From Acidianus manzaensis (GTDB lineage: Archaea; Thermoproteota; Thermoprotei_A; Sulfolobales; Sulfolobaceae): a DNA stretch of 64,000 nt. The stretch covers positions 731,501 through 795,500 of the forward strand of contig NZ_CP020477.1 of assembly GCF_002116695.1 (NCBI RefSeq). The letters are read 5' to 3'. Made by a program: the position numbers and the translations under genes. This document shows positions 22,314-34,217 of this stretch, piece by piece. Every line of letters starts with the position of its first letter. Positions within the stretch are counted from its first letter, which is position 1. The notes below the pieces were generated by a model, which was not told the origin of the DNA, did not search any database, and was given only the letters and a program-made list of their open reading frames with translations.

Positions 22314-23411
22314 TTATAATTTCAATTTTAATAGATTATTTTTTAATATTTCATAACTCTTTTTTAAATCCTCTATTCTTACAAATTCGTTCCTAGCATG
22401 AAGCATATTTAACTCCCCTGGACCATAAACAATTGTCGGAATTCCTTTCAATCTAAAATATCTTCCGTCAGTAGCATAAGCTAAAATTATTTGTTTTTCA
22501 AAATGCATACTATCAGGTAAAATTGAATAATTTGCATCTGAAGAATTAATCACTTGCACTTCTCCTTCTACAAGCTCAGAGATTAACTGTTTGACTTCGT
22601 CAATAGATATACCAGGAGGTATTCTTATATCTACTTCAGCTTCTGCATAATCTGGAACTACATTAACTTTTATTCCGCCATTAATTCTTCCAGGATTATA
22701 AGATATTCTTTTTAAATCATTATAAATAATAGGATTAATATTTCTCATTTCGTTTATAGCATTGATTATTTCTTTAGGTATTTTTATTGGATACTCTTGA
22801 ATAGTCTCTAGAGAAGCTAAATCGTCAACTAACTTAATTATAGCATTCTCTCCTAAAGATGGTGTACTACCATGGGCTGTTTTCCCTTTTTCTATTATTT
22901 TAATTTGAAATAATCCTTTTTCTCCTATATTTACTCTACTCCATCCCGTTGGTTCACCAATTATAACTAATGATGGAGAATACTCTTCCGCTAAATGTTT
23001 ACTTCCGTGAAATCCACCGGTTTCCTCATCCGAAACTGCTGTAAATATTAAAGAATAATCCAATTTATCTGCCAACTCTATATATAATTGCATAAGCATT
23101 GCTAAACCTCCTTTCATATCAGTACTACCTCTTCCGTAAATCTTACCTTCAGCCTCTCTAGGCGTGAATGGATCAAAATCCCAACCTTCACCCGGTGGTA
23201 CTACATCAAAATGGCCATTAAGAAGTATCTTTTTACTTTCCTTTTTATTCGATTCAGAAATTACTACAGGATATCCACTATCATATTCCTTTATGTTTGC
23301 TGAAAATCCGTTCTCTATGAGGAATTCTTTTATAAAAATAGCACAATCTTGTAAATTTTGTTGGTCATATGTTTTAAATGAAATAAGTTTCTTAGTTAAT
23401 TCTTCTAGCAT
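22314..23411 (-). CDS. M20-family metallopeptidase/deacylase (ArgE/DapE type)
   Basis: A 365-residue two-zinc hydrolase: [18 protein letters not shown] (His67, Asp69), [10 protein letters not shown] (bridging Asp98), SDEETGG (general base Glu129, Glu130), GEPTGW (Glu153) and a C-terminal MLHARNEFV His. All metal ligands are present. Members deacylate amino acids or cleave peptides (ArgE, DapE, CPG2). The substrate is not predictable. It is monocistronic; with the nearby amino-acid permeases a role in using peptides is plausible. Confidence 0.88.
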   Translation of the reverse strand: MLEELTKKLISFKTYDQQNLQDCAIFIKEFLIENGFSANIKEYDSGYPVVISESNKKESKKILLNGHFDVVPPGEGWDFDPFTPREAEGKIYGRGSTDMKGGLAMLMQLYIELADKLDYSLIFTAVSDEETGGFHGSKHLAEEYSPSLVIIGEPTGWSRVNIGEKGLFQIKIIEKGKTAHGSTPSLGENAIIKLVDDLASLETIQEYPIKIPKEIINAINEMRNINPIIYNDLKRISYNPGRINGGIKVNVVPDYAEAEVDIRIPPGISIDEVKQLISELVEGEVQVINSSDANYSILPDSMHFEKQIILAYATDGRYFRLKGIPTIVYGPGELNMLHARNEFVRIEDLKKSYEILKNNLLKLKL

Positions 23412-23491
23412 AACTACTTATTCTAAAGTTAAAAGATAAGATTTGTTCTTATGAAGTTTTTATATAAAATAATTTCTATTTTAAGATTTAA

Positions 23492-24205
23492 TTACTGTTT
23501 TTTCCTTGTTGGTTTCTTTTTAGGTTGTTGTTGAAGTAAAGGACTTATAGCTTCTACTAAATCATTGTTTTCATTTAATTTTTGCTTTACTAGACTTAGG
23601 AAGCAACATAAAGAGGATAATCTGTCGAAATTTGTGAACTTTATGGAATTTTGAGGTCTTTCAGTTGATATACTGATAAATTTGACTTGTCCTGCTAACG
23701 CTTTTAGAGTCAAATTTTCTACTGTAGCTAATTGCGTTGTATTCCATTTTCCTGGTACTACTTCAGGAAGCTTTAGCTCTTCCCATTTTACCTCTTCACA
23801 ATTCGGATTCACTTCTACTTCTTCCTTTTTACTAAATAGATCATAAATTTCAACTTCTCTAGTACTTTCACTTAGAAATCCTTTCATTAATTCTTTAAGT
23901 TGTTCGTTTTGTGATGCACAACAAGACAAAGTAATTAAATTATCTAAACTTTTAATGTCTCTTAAATTTATATTATTAGTTCCTCTTGCAGTAGATACTG
24001 ATAATAATACTATCGATTTAGGCACAAAAATTAACTCAAACCTATAATAATTACTTTCTGCGATTCTTAAAATATGAGTATTGTTTGAGGAATCAGCTAA
24101 AGATTTTATCTCTTTAATTTTAGAGATTAATTCATCTTTATTATTTTCTCCTACTAAAAATTGAAATCCTCTAATTTCCTTCATATCATCTGTAGTACAT
24201 TTCAT
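23492..24205 (-). CDS. Unknown soluble protein with an internal duplication and CC pairs
   Basis: The 237 residues match no family I know. Two halves look alike by eye: [18 protein letters not shown] then [10 protein letters not shown], against [18 protein letters not shown] then [10 protein letters not shown]. Each half is a strand, a polar loop, an ISxST-like motif and a helix with a vicinal cysteine pair (Cys95-96 and near 198-199). The tail is basic (KKKPTRKKQ). There is no signal or membrane helix. Start at 24205 or M8. Function unknown. Confidence 0.65.
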   Translation of the reverse strand: MKCTTDDMKEIRGFQFLVGENNKDELISKIKEIKSLADSSNNTHILRIAESNYYRFELIFVPKSIVLLSVSTARGTNNINLRDIKSLDNLITLSCCASQNEQLKELMKGFLSESTREVEIYDLFSKKEEVEVNPNCEEVKWEELKLPEVVPGKWNTTQLATVENLTLKALAGQVKFISISTERPQNSIKFTNFDRLSSLCCFLSLVKQKLNENNDLVEAISPLLQQQPKKKPTRKKQ

Positions 24206-24389
24206 ATATAAATAGAAAAGATATTAGTTTAAATCGTTATTGCTACGCTATTTTATTCCAATAATATGTTTTTATAAAAATACTGTATTTTAAAAATAAA
24301 TAAAATCATTTAAAAATTAATTAAGGACTAGGAAAGTAGAAGTAAAAAAATAAAACTATCAACCAGATTAAGAAAGATTAGGATAAATT

Positions 24390-24463
24390 AACTTTTTAAC
24401 ATTACTGGGGGTTAAGGGGGCTGAAGTCCCCATCAGACGTTGGGGATGAATAGCCCCTTATAG
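24390..24463 (+). repeat. IS left end with imperfect G+C-rich hairpin
   Basis: GGGGGC, then CCCC-atcagacgtt-GGGG and GCCCC can fold into a nested stem-loop of the type TnpA (Y1) recognises. A nearly identical inverted copy lies at 21079-21154, and a degraded one at about 33.4 kb. Confidence 0.75.
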
Positions 24464-24503
24464 AAAAGTTTCTATTTATAGTTACTATATAATTCACTGA
24501 ACC

Positions 24504-24896
24504 ATGCGTTATAAACTCTAGGAGATTCACATTCAGTCTACTCACTTTACTATCACTATGTACAAGTAGTAAAAAATATGAAAAACATTGGACAACGATA
24601 ACATAATAGACTTCCTAAAGAAACTAACATACGAAATTACTGAATCATTTGAAGCAGACGTCATTGAAATTAATGCAGAAAAGGATCATTTCAACATGTT
24701 GTTCAAAGCAAAACCAACACTAAACATACTAAGATACATAAACACAATAAAAACAATAACATCAAGAGAAATACAGAAAAACTTTCTGAAAGTAAAACTC
24801 TGAAAAGGACACTTATGGGCATCCTCATACTTCCTAGCTGGACAAGTAACACTCTAGGTGCTAAAACAATATGTTCAAAACCAAGGAAAAGAATAA
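24504..24896 (+). pseudogene. tnpA: tnpA (IS200-type Y1 HUH transposase), broken
   Basis: Pieces of a TnpA can be read across frames. They start MRYKL at 24504; then GDSHSVYSLYYHYVQVVK in another frame; then FLKKLTYEITESFEADVIEI to KPTLNILRYINTI from 24588; then, after an in-frame TGA (24801, probably from TGG) and a TAG, GHLWASSYFLAGQVTL and VLKQYVQNQGKE with the expected catalytic Tyr. The HUH motif reads DHFNML instead of DHVHL, so one metal-binding His is lost. At least two frameshifts and two nonsense codons. Non-functional. Confidence 0.8.
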
Positions 24897-26090
24897 GAAT
24901 ACTATAACCTTATCTTATAAGTATAGAATATATCCAACACTCGAGGTAGAACAAAAACTCGTCAAGACAATGGAAACAGAAGTAAAAGTATACAACTCGT
25001 TATTGGATTACATAACAGAAAAGAAAAAACAAGGAACAAAAGTAACACAACTTGACACACAAAAACTACTCAAGAACATGAAAGAAAAACATGACGTATA
25101 CTCAAAAGCTTTACAAATGATAAACAACATACTCTGGTACAACATCAACCCTTTATCAAAATTGAAGAAGAATGGAAAGAAAATAGGAAAACTAAGACAC
25201 AAAAAAATATTCAAAATAATCTGGTACAACCAGTCAGGATTCAAACTAACAGGAGATACACTCTATCTGTCAAAAATAGGAGAAATCAAAGTACTCTTGC
25301 ATAGGCCAATACGCGGAGAAATAAAAGGAGTCATCATAAAGAGAAGCAAAACAGATAAGTGGTATGCAATATTTCAAGTTGAGCAAGAAAAACAACCGCT
25401 CGAGAAGACTGGCAAAGTAGTTGGTGTTGATTTGGGCGTAGAGAAATTTGTTACAACGAGTGATGGTGTTGTGATTGAGAATTCTAAACTGTTAGATAAG
25501 AGGGAGGAAAGGATTAGATTGTTGCAGAGGAGGTTATCGAGAAGGAAGAGGGGTTCAAGGAATCGCGAAAAGGCTAGGCTGAAGTTAGCTAAGGCTTATG
25601 AAAGGCTTGAGAATACTCTTGCTGATTATATTCACAAGGTAACAACGTGGTTAGTGAAAAATTATGATGTGATAGTTGTTGAGGAGTTAAATACGCAAAG
25701 GATGGTGTTAGATTCTTTTGGTAGGTTGAGGAAGCATATTCTTTATTCTAAGTTTTCGTCTTTTCTCCACCACTTTTCTACAAGGCTGAAAGAGCTGGTA
25801 GGAAGGTGGTGGAGGTAGATCCAGCGTATACGTCACAAACGTGTTCTAGGTGTGGGTACAAAGTGAAACTGAATTTGTCTGATAGGGTATTTTGTTGTCC
25901 TAATTGTGGTTTTACGGTTGATCGTGATTATAATGCTTCTTTGAATGTTTTGAAGAATGGGGTTGGGACTGCCCCTCTGCCTGTGGAGGGGGAACCTCTG
26001 CTGTATATTGCCTTTTACGAGGTGGTGTATAGTAAGTTTCCCCTGAGAAGCAGGAAATCCTCATCGCGAGGTGGGGATGCTCCGTCGTAA
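24871..26090 (+). pseudogene. tnpB: tnpB (RuvC-type RNA-guided nuclease family), one frameshift
   Basis: Residues 1-301 run in one frame: N-terminal KYRIYPTLEVEQKL, RuvC-I Asp187 in VGVDLGV, RuvC-II Glu271 in VVEELN. At about 25770-25780 the frame is lost (FLHHFSTRLKE replaces the expected FYKAERAGRKVVEVDP), ending at 25818. The rest continues from about 25775 in the -1 frame: zinc ribbon CSRCG and CCPNCG, RuvC-III Asp in VDRDYNASLN. Apart from the frameshift all catalytic and zinc residues are present, so decay is recent. TnpB proteins are RNA-guided nucleases in other systems. Confidence 0.82.
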
Positions 26091-26107
26091 TGACGGGGTA
26101 GTTCACC
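26052..26107 (+). ncRNA. Putative omega-RNA/right-end hairpins of the IS
   Basis: The 3' end of tnpB and the IS right end contain successive short hairpins: CCTC-atcgc-GAGG (26060-26072), CGTC-gtaat-GACG (26084-26096) and GGGT-agttc-ACCC. In TnpB elements this region encodes the guide RNA whose 3' guide is the flanking DNA. The assignment is by position and structure only. Confidence 0.45.
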
Positions 26108-26436
26108 CTTATGACGTTAAAGGGATGAAAATCCATAAAGGTTCATCATATCCTAAGATGAAAAAGATAGTTTTTCTTTATCAAAGAAAATAGATCTATT
26201 AGTATAATTCAATTATCATGAATAAAATATCAATTATGGGAGAAAGTAATATACTACTAATAAAAGTACTGTACAAAATTTTTATGTGAATTATCTTAAA
26301 ATGCAGAGAAATGTATCTTGCACTAAAATAAGAGGAAATGGTAGATTTCTCTATATTTTTGATTTTATAGCCTTTTATGAAACCGAACATTAGTTCGATA
26401 GTTAATTTTAAAAAATTATTTTAAAACTAACGTATT
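26108..26436. other. 329-bp intergenic region after the IS
   Basis: No gene is seen. TTTTCTTT-atc-AAAGAAAA (26172-26190) is an 8-bp A+T stem. The last 60 bp hold the promoter of the APC permease. Confidence 0.5.
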
Positions 26437-27954
<1,518 letters not shown>

Positions 27955-27988
27955 AACTTTTTTCTTATTAAAAAATATCTTTTTCTAT

Positions 27989-29614
27989 CTAATCTGCATT
28001 ATACCATGTTAATTGTTCCATATTCATTGTCATTCTAATATACGGCATTGCTTGATATAATAATCCAATATTATTCTCTATATTGCCATATTGCATCATA
28101 ATATATCCAACTATTGATGGGCCATCATAATATGCTGCAGCATTTTCTAATACATTATCCTCATTTACCATATACTGATATAATGAATCTTTAACTTCTT
28201 GTAATGCTGTACTATTCAATTGCTTAAGATAATAATTACTAAAATTCAACGCTAACTGGGAGTAGTAATTAGCAAAGAATCCGTAATCATATAATAAGTT
28301 AGGGTTATTATATACGTTAGTAAGTAACGTTACATTTCCATAAGTATAACCAGTTACTGAATCGTAATATTCTGCTGCATACATATCAATTATATATGAG
28401 TTGTATAATCCTTCATAGAATCCTAAAGGAGTTATAGAAGGCCCTACATTTATAGATAGGCTTAAAGCAGCCCATGCGTTAGCATCTATTTTATCACTAA
28501 TATTTCCTGCTGATAAGTAGGCTGCTTCAGACGCTGTTTCAATTTTCCATAAATTATTATAGCTTGAAGCCTCTAAAATTGCCTTATCTACTTCTGACGT
28601 AATATTATAACTCATGTCATGTTCATATAAGAGTTGGATAGCTAAAATTGCTGGATTATTAGGGAAATAGAATGAATAGAAGTCTCCTTCTTTTGCAATA
28701 CCTTCAGCTTCTGACCAGTACTGTTGGGCTTCGTTTTTGATTGTTTGATTATTAATTTGAGCTGAAAGATTAGCATAGATTTCTGACAAGTATTGATAAC
28801 CTACAGAGAAGTTAACAGGAAAATCAATATAACCTTGAGGTTCTGCTAAGTATTGTCCAGTAATTAGCTCGTACATTTGTGGAATTGAATTAACAGTTAA
28901 TAAAACTTCATGATGTTGAATAGCAAAATTTTGAGCCATTTGATAATTATTACCTTCTGCTAAAGCCATCATTTGAGGTACTACTAGATAGTATACTCCT
29001 CCTTGATACAATTGAACTATCCTTTGATATACTACTCCAGTAGAATACATATACCCCTCTAATCCTACATCGCCTAAGAAATACATCGATTTATTTAAGC
29101 TAGATTGCTGGCCTGTCATAGATGATAAGAACATAACAGTAGCAGAATCAGTCTTTACAGCTCCTCCAACGTTTATTGGCGAAGGAGCAGTTATATAGAG
29201 ATAATAATCGTAAGAAGTTAAAGGCTGATAAGCTAACATTGAAGATATTACTGCAGCTCCTTTAGCTCCCGATAAATACCCATTTCCAGAGCTATATAGT
29301 CCACCTATAAATACTCTACCATTTCCATACGTTACATATGCATATTGGCTAGCTATAGTATGTGCAGGGAATACAGGATTAATTAAATAATCTTGTGAAT
29401 TTCCTAAACTAGCTGGAGGATCGCTTAAATATATAACTTGTGGATCACTTGTTTGATGTGAATTTAACGTTGAATTATTGGTTTCAACTGCTGTGGAGTT
29501 ATGAGTCTGAAGAAAGCTTTCGCTTATAAAAATTCCGGTTAATTCAGATAAAACTATCGCAAATACCAATATTGCATAGAATTTTTTTGTTTCCATTTTT
29601 ATCAAAAAATCCAT
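27989..29614 (-). CDS. Membrane-anchored S16 (Lon-like) protein, catalytic dyad apparently lost
   Basis: The 541-residue protein has an N-terminal membrane anchor (about 10-30) and an external region rich in N-x-S/T. Residues about 85-215 resemble the archaeal secreted S16 protease domain: a beta region with [39 protein letters not shown] at the position of the usual GGPSAG active site, and [13 protein letters not shown] at the place of DG-x-IGPVGGI-x-EK. By this eye alignment the catalytic Ser is Val and the Lys is missing. The C-terminal 320 residues are helical with Tyr/Asn-rich segments of unknown role. Probably a surface pseudoprotease or binding protein. Confidence 0.6.
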   Translation of the reverse strand: MDFLIKMETKKFYAILVFAIVLSELTGIFISESFLQTHNSTAVETNNSTLNSHQTSDPQVIYLSDPPASLGNSQDYLINPVFPAHTIASQYAYVTYGNGRVFIGGLYSSGNGYLSGAKGAAVISSMLAYQPLTSYDYYLYITAPSPINVGGAVKTDSATVMFLSSMTGQQSSLNKSMYFLGDVGLEGYMYSTGVVYQRIVQLYQGGVYYLVVPQMMALAEGNNYQMAQNFAIQHHEVLLTVNSIPQMYELITGQYLAEPQGYIDFPVNFSVGYQYLSEIYANLSAQINNQTIKNEAQQYWSEAEGIAKEGDFYSFYFPNNPAILAIQLLYEHDMSYNITSEVDKAILEASSYNNLWKIETASEAAYLSAGNISDKIDANAWAALSLSINVGPSITPLGFYEGLYNSYIIDMYAAEYYDSVTGYTYGNVTLLTNVYNNPNLLYDYGFFANYYSQLALNFSNYYLKQLNSTALQEVKDSLYQYMVNEDNVLENAAAYYDGPSIVGYIMMQYGNIENNIGLLYQAMPYIRMTMNMEQLTWYNAD

Positions 29615-29678
29615 AAAGCCTACTATTTAAAAACTTTTACCCAGATTTAGAAGAAAATTGAAATTAGATTTTATAAAC

Positions 29679-29701
29679 TATAACTTTTATTTAAAGTTAT
29701 A
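29679..29701. promoter_or_regulatory. 9-bp inverted repeat in the divergent region before the APC permease
   Basis: TATAACTTT-tattt-AAAGTTATA. It lies between two divergent genes, so an operator is more likely than a terminator. Confidence 0.3.
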
Positions 29702-29856
29702 CGAAAATTTACTGTTTTAAATCTTGGATGTAAATATCTAGGATACTTGATAGTATAATTTAATCTATTCAATTTAGGAAATACAAATTGCTGATATAAC
29801 TAAAGAAATAGTTAATACTGAAAGCTTTTATAATACCATACAATGTTTAATACTTT

Positions 29857-31215
29857 ATGCCTAAAGGTCTTAAAAAGAATGCAGTAGGATTTAGTGAACT
29901 TTTAGGACAATCTATAGCTTTAATTGCACCCTTAGGAGCAGTAGCTGCTACGTTGACTGGAGCTGCAGCTTTTGCATTAGGTTCTTTACCTTTATCTTAT
30001 TTGATAGGAATTGTTGCAGTATTAGCCTGGATTAATGTCCCATATCAATTTTCTAAAAAGATTGGAAATGCTGGAGGGTTTTATGATTTTGCATCTCAAG
30101 GCCTTGGGAAGAAATATGGGATTTATACTGGATACATATATTTATTCTCATATTTCAATGTAATAACAAATTCTATAGTATTTGTAGGAGGAGTCTTTAT
30201 ACCTTCAATGCTTACGGAATTTTTTAATGTTTCTTTACCTTCTTGGATATGGATACCAATATTGATAGTTTTTCTTGGATTAATAACTTTATTAGCTTAT
30301 AAGGGAATAAGACCATCTCTTCGATATAGTCTAGTAACATCAGTAATTGAAATATCACTGCTTATTATTATGTCTATAATTCTAATAATAAAAGCTGGTC
30401 CAAGAAATTCTTTAGAACCTTTTACACCTACTCCAGCTGGAGGTTGGGCACCAGTTTTTGAAGGAATGATATTAGCAGTGTTTTCTATGTCAGGATCTTC
30501 TGGAGCAGTATATTTAGCTGAAGAAACTAAAAACCCATTAAAAGATGTTAAAAAAGCAGTTCTTATAAGCTTTCTAATAACTGGAGTAGTATTTGTACTA
30601 ACTTCATATGCAATGGTAATAAGTTGGGGGATTTCTAATATGTCATCTTTTGCTCCTTCTGGAGTTCCGGGTTTAATATTAGCTGATAAATATATTGGCG
30701 TGCCGTTTTTAATAATATTATTAATTTTTATGCTAAATAGTTTCTTTGCTGGCTCATTAGCTCCGTTAAATTCTTCTGCTAGGCTACTCTATGCTTTAGG
30801 TAGAGATAAGGTAGCTCCAGAAGCTTTTTCAAATATTCACGAAAAGTATAGTACTCCTTCAACTTCAATTTTAGGATTATCCGTTTTATCATTAATTGTA
30901 TCATTAATTTCAGGACTAATTTTAGGACCTTACTACGGTTTTCTATTCTTAATAAATCTCTCTGCGGTATCTTTATTTATAGGTCATATGCTGGGAGATG
31001 TTGCCCTACCATTCTTTTATAAGAAAATTAAAGAATTCAGTATATTATATCACTTAATAGCGCCAATAATATCGTTCATTATACTAGTATTCGGGATATA
31101 TTATAGTTTTTATCCTCCTACGTTTCCTATAGACTATTCTATCATAATTACAGTAATATATTCTATAGCTATACTAATTATGATACTAAGTAATAAAATA
31201 AGAGTTGTTCAATAA
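29857..31215 (+). CDS. APC-superfamily amino acid permease
   Basis: 452 residues, 12 predicted helices. The start MPKGLKKNAVGFSELLGQSI and the helix 1 pattern IALIAPLGAVAATLTGAAAF are typical of APC transporters, and GAVYLAEETKNPLKDVKKAV is the conserved loop after helix 6. Imports amino acids or related amines across the membrane; substrate unknown. It is divergent from the S16-like surface protein, with a possible shared control region holding a dyad (29679-29701). Confidence 0.88.
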   Translation: MPKGLKKNAVGFSELLGQSIALIAPLGAVAATLTGAAAFALGSLPLSYLIGIVAVLAWINVPYQFSKKIGNAGGFYDFASQGLGKKYGIYTGYIYLFSYFNVITNSIVFVGGVFIPSMLTEFFNVSLPSWIWIPILIVFLGLITLLAYKGIRPSLRYSLVTSVIEISLLIIMSIILIIKAGPRNSLEPFTPTPAGGWAPVFEGMILAVFSMSGSSGAVYLAEETKNPLKDVKKAVLISFLITGVVFVLTSYAMVISWGISNMSSFAPSGVPGLILADKYIGVPFLIILLIFMLNSFFAGSLAPLNSSARLLYALGRDKVAPEAFSNIHEKYSTPSTSILGLSVLSLIVSLISGLILGPYYGFLFLINLSAVSLFIGHMLGDVALPFFYKKIKEFSILYHLIAPIISFIILVFGIYYSFYPPTFPIDYSIIITVIYSIAILIMILSNKIRVVQ

Positions 31216-31240
31216 TTATTTTATAATATATTTTTTATCT

Positions 31241-31319
31241 TAATGATTGCTAAAATCTATTAAAAAAGTAAAATCTATAAATAGAGAAATTAATCCCCTA
31301 ATGCTAATGATTGCTAAAA
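31241..31319. repeat. 15-bp direct repeat upstream of the channel-like gene
   Basis: TAATGATTGCTAAAA occurs exactly at 31241-31255 and 31305-31319, 64 nt apart (about six helical turns), 47 nt before the start codon at its nearest. A shorter repeat (aaaatctat) lies between. Candidate activator or repressor sites. Confidence 0.5.
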
Positions 31320-31365
31320 ATTTTTATATTTTTAAAATAGTAGATTGGAAAAGAAAGATTAGAGT

Positions 31366-32372
<1,007 letters not shown>

Positions 32373-32376
<4 letters not shown>

Positions 32377-33317
32377 AGTACCTTATTTTGGGATTAGGCT
32401 TTGTAGGAACTCATATAGCTGAATACTTGTCAGAGCATAATGACGTTACAGTAACATATAAAAGTTTGAATCCTGTAAAAGAATTATATTCAAAAATTCT
32501 TAAAGAAAAGAAAGTTAGTCTTATAAAATTAGATCCATTAAATGAGAAAGAGAAACTGGAAAGGGAGATTGAAGATCATGATACAATAGTTAATATGATT
32601 GGAGAAATACAAGGTAGTTATAAAGCATTAGAAATAGCTAACGTAACTATTCCTAAATTAATTGCTGAACTCTCTTCAAAAAACAAGAAGATGTTAATTC
32701 ATTTTAGCGGATTATTAGGCATTATAGGAAATAATGTAAAATCAGAAACTCCTCATTTGGCAGGAATAACGCCTCAAACTGATTTTGAAAAAACCAAACT
32801 AGAAGGAGAAAAAGTAGTTTATGATACTTGTAAGAGTAATGATTCCCCAATAGCTATTCTTAGACCTACACTAGTTTATGGTAGATATTCTGCTCATATA
32901 CAATTTATTACGATGTATAAGTTTGCAAAAAGAGGAATTATCCCAAAGCTTAGCTTTAGTTTCAATACTATTAGTGCAAATTCTATAGCCAAAATGATTG
33001 AAGCCTTGTCAGAATCTAAAGAAACAACTTATTTTTACGCTACTGAATGTAATCCAGTAAATGTTTCGAAATTTTTTGAATTAATGGCAAAAGGATTAGG
33101 AAGAAATAAGAATATAGAAATACCAATTCCAGAATCCTTAGCTAAAATTGTTCTACCTAGTTACATTAAAAGCTTATTAAAATATACAAGGTCAACATAC
33201 GATTGCTCTAAATCATCTGAATTAATTGGTGATTTATCTTTTGATGAGAAAGAAATAATAGAGAATGCTTCTTTTCTGCATAATTTAGACGTTAATAATA
33301 TTTTGATACCAACATAA
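32373..33317 (+). CDS. NAD(P)-binding epimerase/NDUFA9-like SDR protein
   Basis: A 314-residue atypical short-chain dehydrogenase: N-terminal Rossmann motif [10 protein letters not shown] (7-16), HFSGLLGI in place of the usual Ser, and [19 protein letters not shown] typical of complex I NDUFA9-like and epimerase relatives. The catalytic Tyr-x-x-x-Lys seems replaced by [10 protein letters not shown]. It binds NAD(P)H; the substrate is unknown. It overlaps the channel-like gene by 4 nt, so the two are translationally coupled. Confidence 0.78.
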
Positions 33318-33391
33318 AAATATCTTTATAAAGATATAATTAAATCATTATATTATTAAAAATATTTTTTATCCATTAAAATAAACTTATG

Positions 33392-33446
33392 TTTCATATC
33401 AATAGTGAAATAATCTCGTATGGGACTTCCGCTTCCTTAATACCAT
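33392..33446 (+). mobile_element. Degraded third copy of the IS end
   Basis: TGGGACTTCCGCTTCCTTAA (33421-33440) matches the hairpin arm TGGGGACTTCCGCCCCCTTAA of the 21.1-kb derivative with a few changes; the flanking arm (tttcatatcaatag) is barely recognisable. It lies in the 210-bp gap before the SpoIIM-like gene and is an old solo remnant. Confidence 0.5.
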
Positions 33447-33527
33447 AAATCTATATATGAAGCTTTTTGTCCTAAACTTTGTAATATTTCGAGAAGTTTT
33501 TAATATGTTAAAAGCTAAGCATATGTT

Positions 33528-34217
33528 ATGAAAGGGCCTATTAAAGATGAACTAACATTTATTTCTTTAATAATCTTTGCCATTGAATTAGCTCTATTTA
33601 TAGGTGTTGCAGCAATACCTTATAATAGTCCCGCACTAGCAAATAGTTTTAGTTCACAACGAAATGCAATAGTATCGCAACCATATATACCTGAAGTTTT
33701 ATCAATTTTCTCACATAATTTTGAAATATCTTTAATTGAATTTATTCCTGGATTTGGAGTTTTAATGTTAGCCGGTTCAATAATTAGTACTGGTTTAGTA
33801 TTATCTGCATTATATACTATTCATGGCATACCGGGTTGGATACCTGCACTATTATTAATGACATTGCCTCATTCTTGGTTAGAATTACCATCTTATGCTT
33901 TTGCAGCTGGAGCAGGAATTTATTTAATATGGAAAAGAAATGTAAAAAGATTCCTCGGTATGATAGGATTCGTAGCAGTAGAATTATTCTTCGCAGCTTC
34001 TATAGAGTCAGCTGAAATTATAGCTGAAAATATAAACATAGCATATTCTTATCTATTTTGGTTTCCAGCGATTCCATTATTTTACGCACTATACATATTG
34101 TATAAATATATTAGAGATAAAACTGAACCAATAAATCAGCCTGCACAACAATATTCTCCTAGATATACATTCTTGGCAAAAATAAAGGAAAAATTATTAT
34201 TGTTATTAAAATTATAA
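33528..34217 (+). CDS. SpoIIM-like integral membrane protein (DUF95)
   Basis: 229 residues with about five helices. The core motif [20 protein letters not shown] matches the PHG-x-x-E-x-P pattern of the stage II sporulation protein M family, common in non-sporulating prokaryotes. The family role is unclear (membrane stress, vesicle or peptidoglycan-independent functions have been proposed). It stands alone and ends in a basic/hydrophobic tail that overlaps the convergent M61 peptidase gene by 6 nt. Confidence 0.8.
   Translation: MKGPIKDELTFISLIIFAIELALFIGVAAIPYNSPALANSFSSQRNAIVSQPYIPEVLSIFSHNFEISLIEFIPGFGVLMLAGSIISTGLVLSALYTIHGIPGWIPALLLMTLPHSWLELPSYAFAAGAGIYLIWKRNVKRFLGMIGFVAVELFFAASIESAEIIAENINIAYSYLFWFPAIPLFYALYILYKYIRDKTEPINQPAQQYSPRYTFLAKIKEKLLLLLKL

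Larger units (their letters stand above)
24390..26107 (+). mobile_element. Decayed IS200/IS605-family insertion sequence (tnpA + tnpB)
   Basis: About 1.72 kb, from AACTTTTTAACATTACTGG at the left to GGGGTAGTTCAC at the right. The right boundary is set by comparison with the 86-bp derivative at 21.07-21.15 kb. The layout is left hairpin, tnpA, tnpB, right hairpins, typical of this single-strand transposing family. Both genes carry disabling mutations, so the copy cannot move by itself. Codon use and base composition (more G+C at the 3' half of tnpB) differ from the host genes. Confidence 0.82.

Noticed and set aside
22285..22360. Read-through extension of the MFS gene past TGA at 22282
   Set aside because: The extra residues overlap the peptidase gene antisense and do not resemble an MFS tail strongly enough.
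21069..24463. A composite transposon bounded by inverted IS ends carrying the MFS, M20 and unknown genes
   Set aside because: IS200/IS605 elements do not form composite transposons by inverted ends, and the 21.1-kb unit has both left and right ends, which makes it a separate insertion.
25770..25818. Programmed -1 frameshift in tnpB
   Set aside because: No X-XXY-YYZ slippery heptamer or downstream structure stands out, and tnpA beside it is clearly decayed, so simple mutation is more likely.
26172..26190. TTTTCTTT-atc-AAAGAAAA hairpin after the IS as a terminator
   Set aside because: An A+T-only stem of this size is common by chance in this DNA, and archaeal termination mainly uses T-runs.
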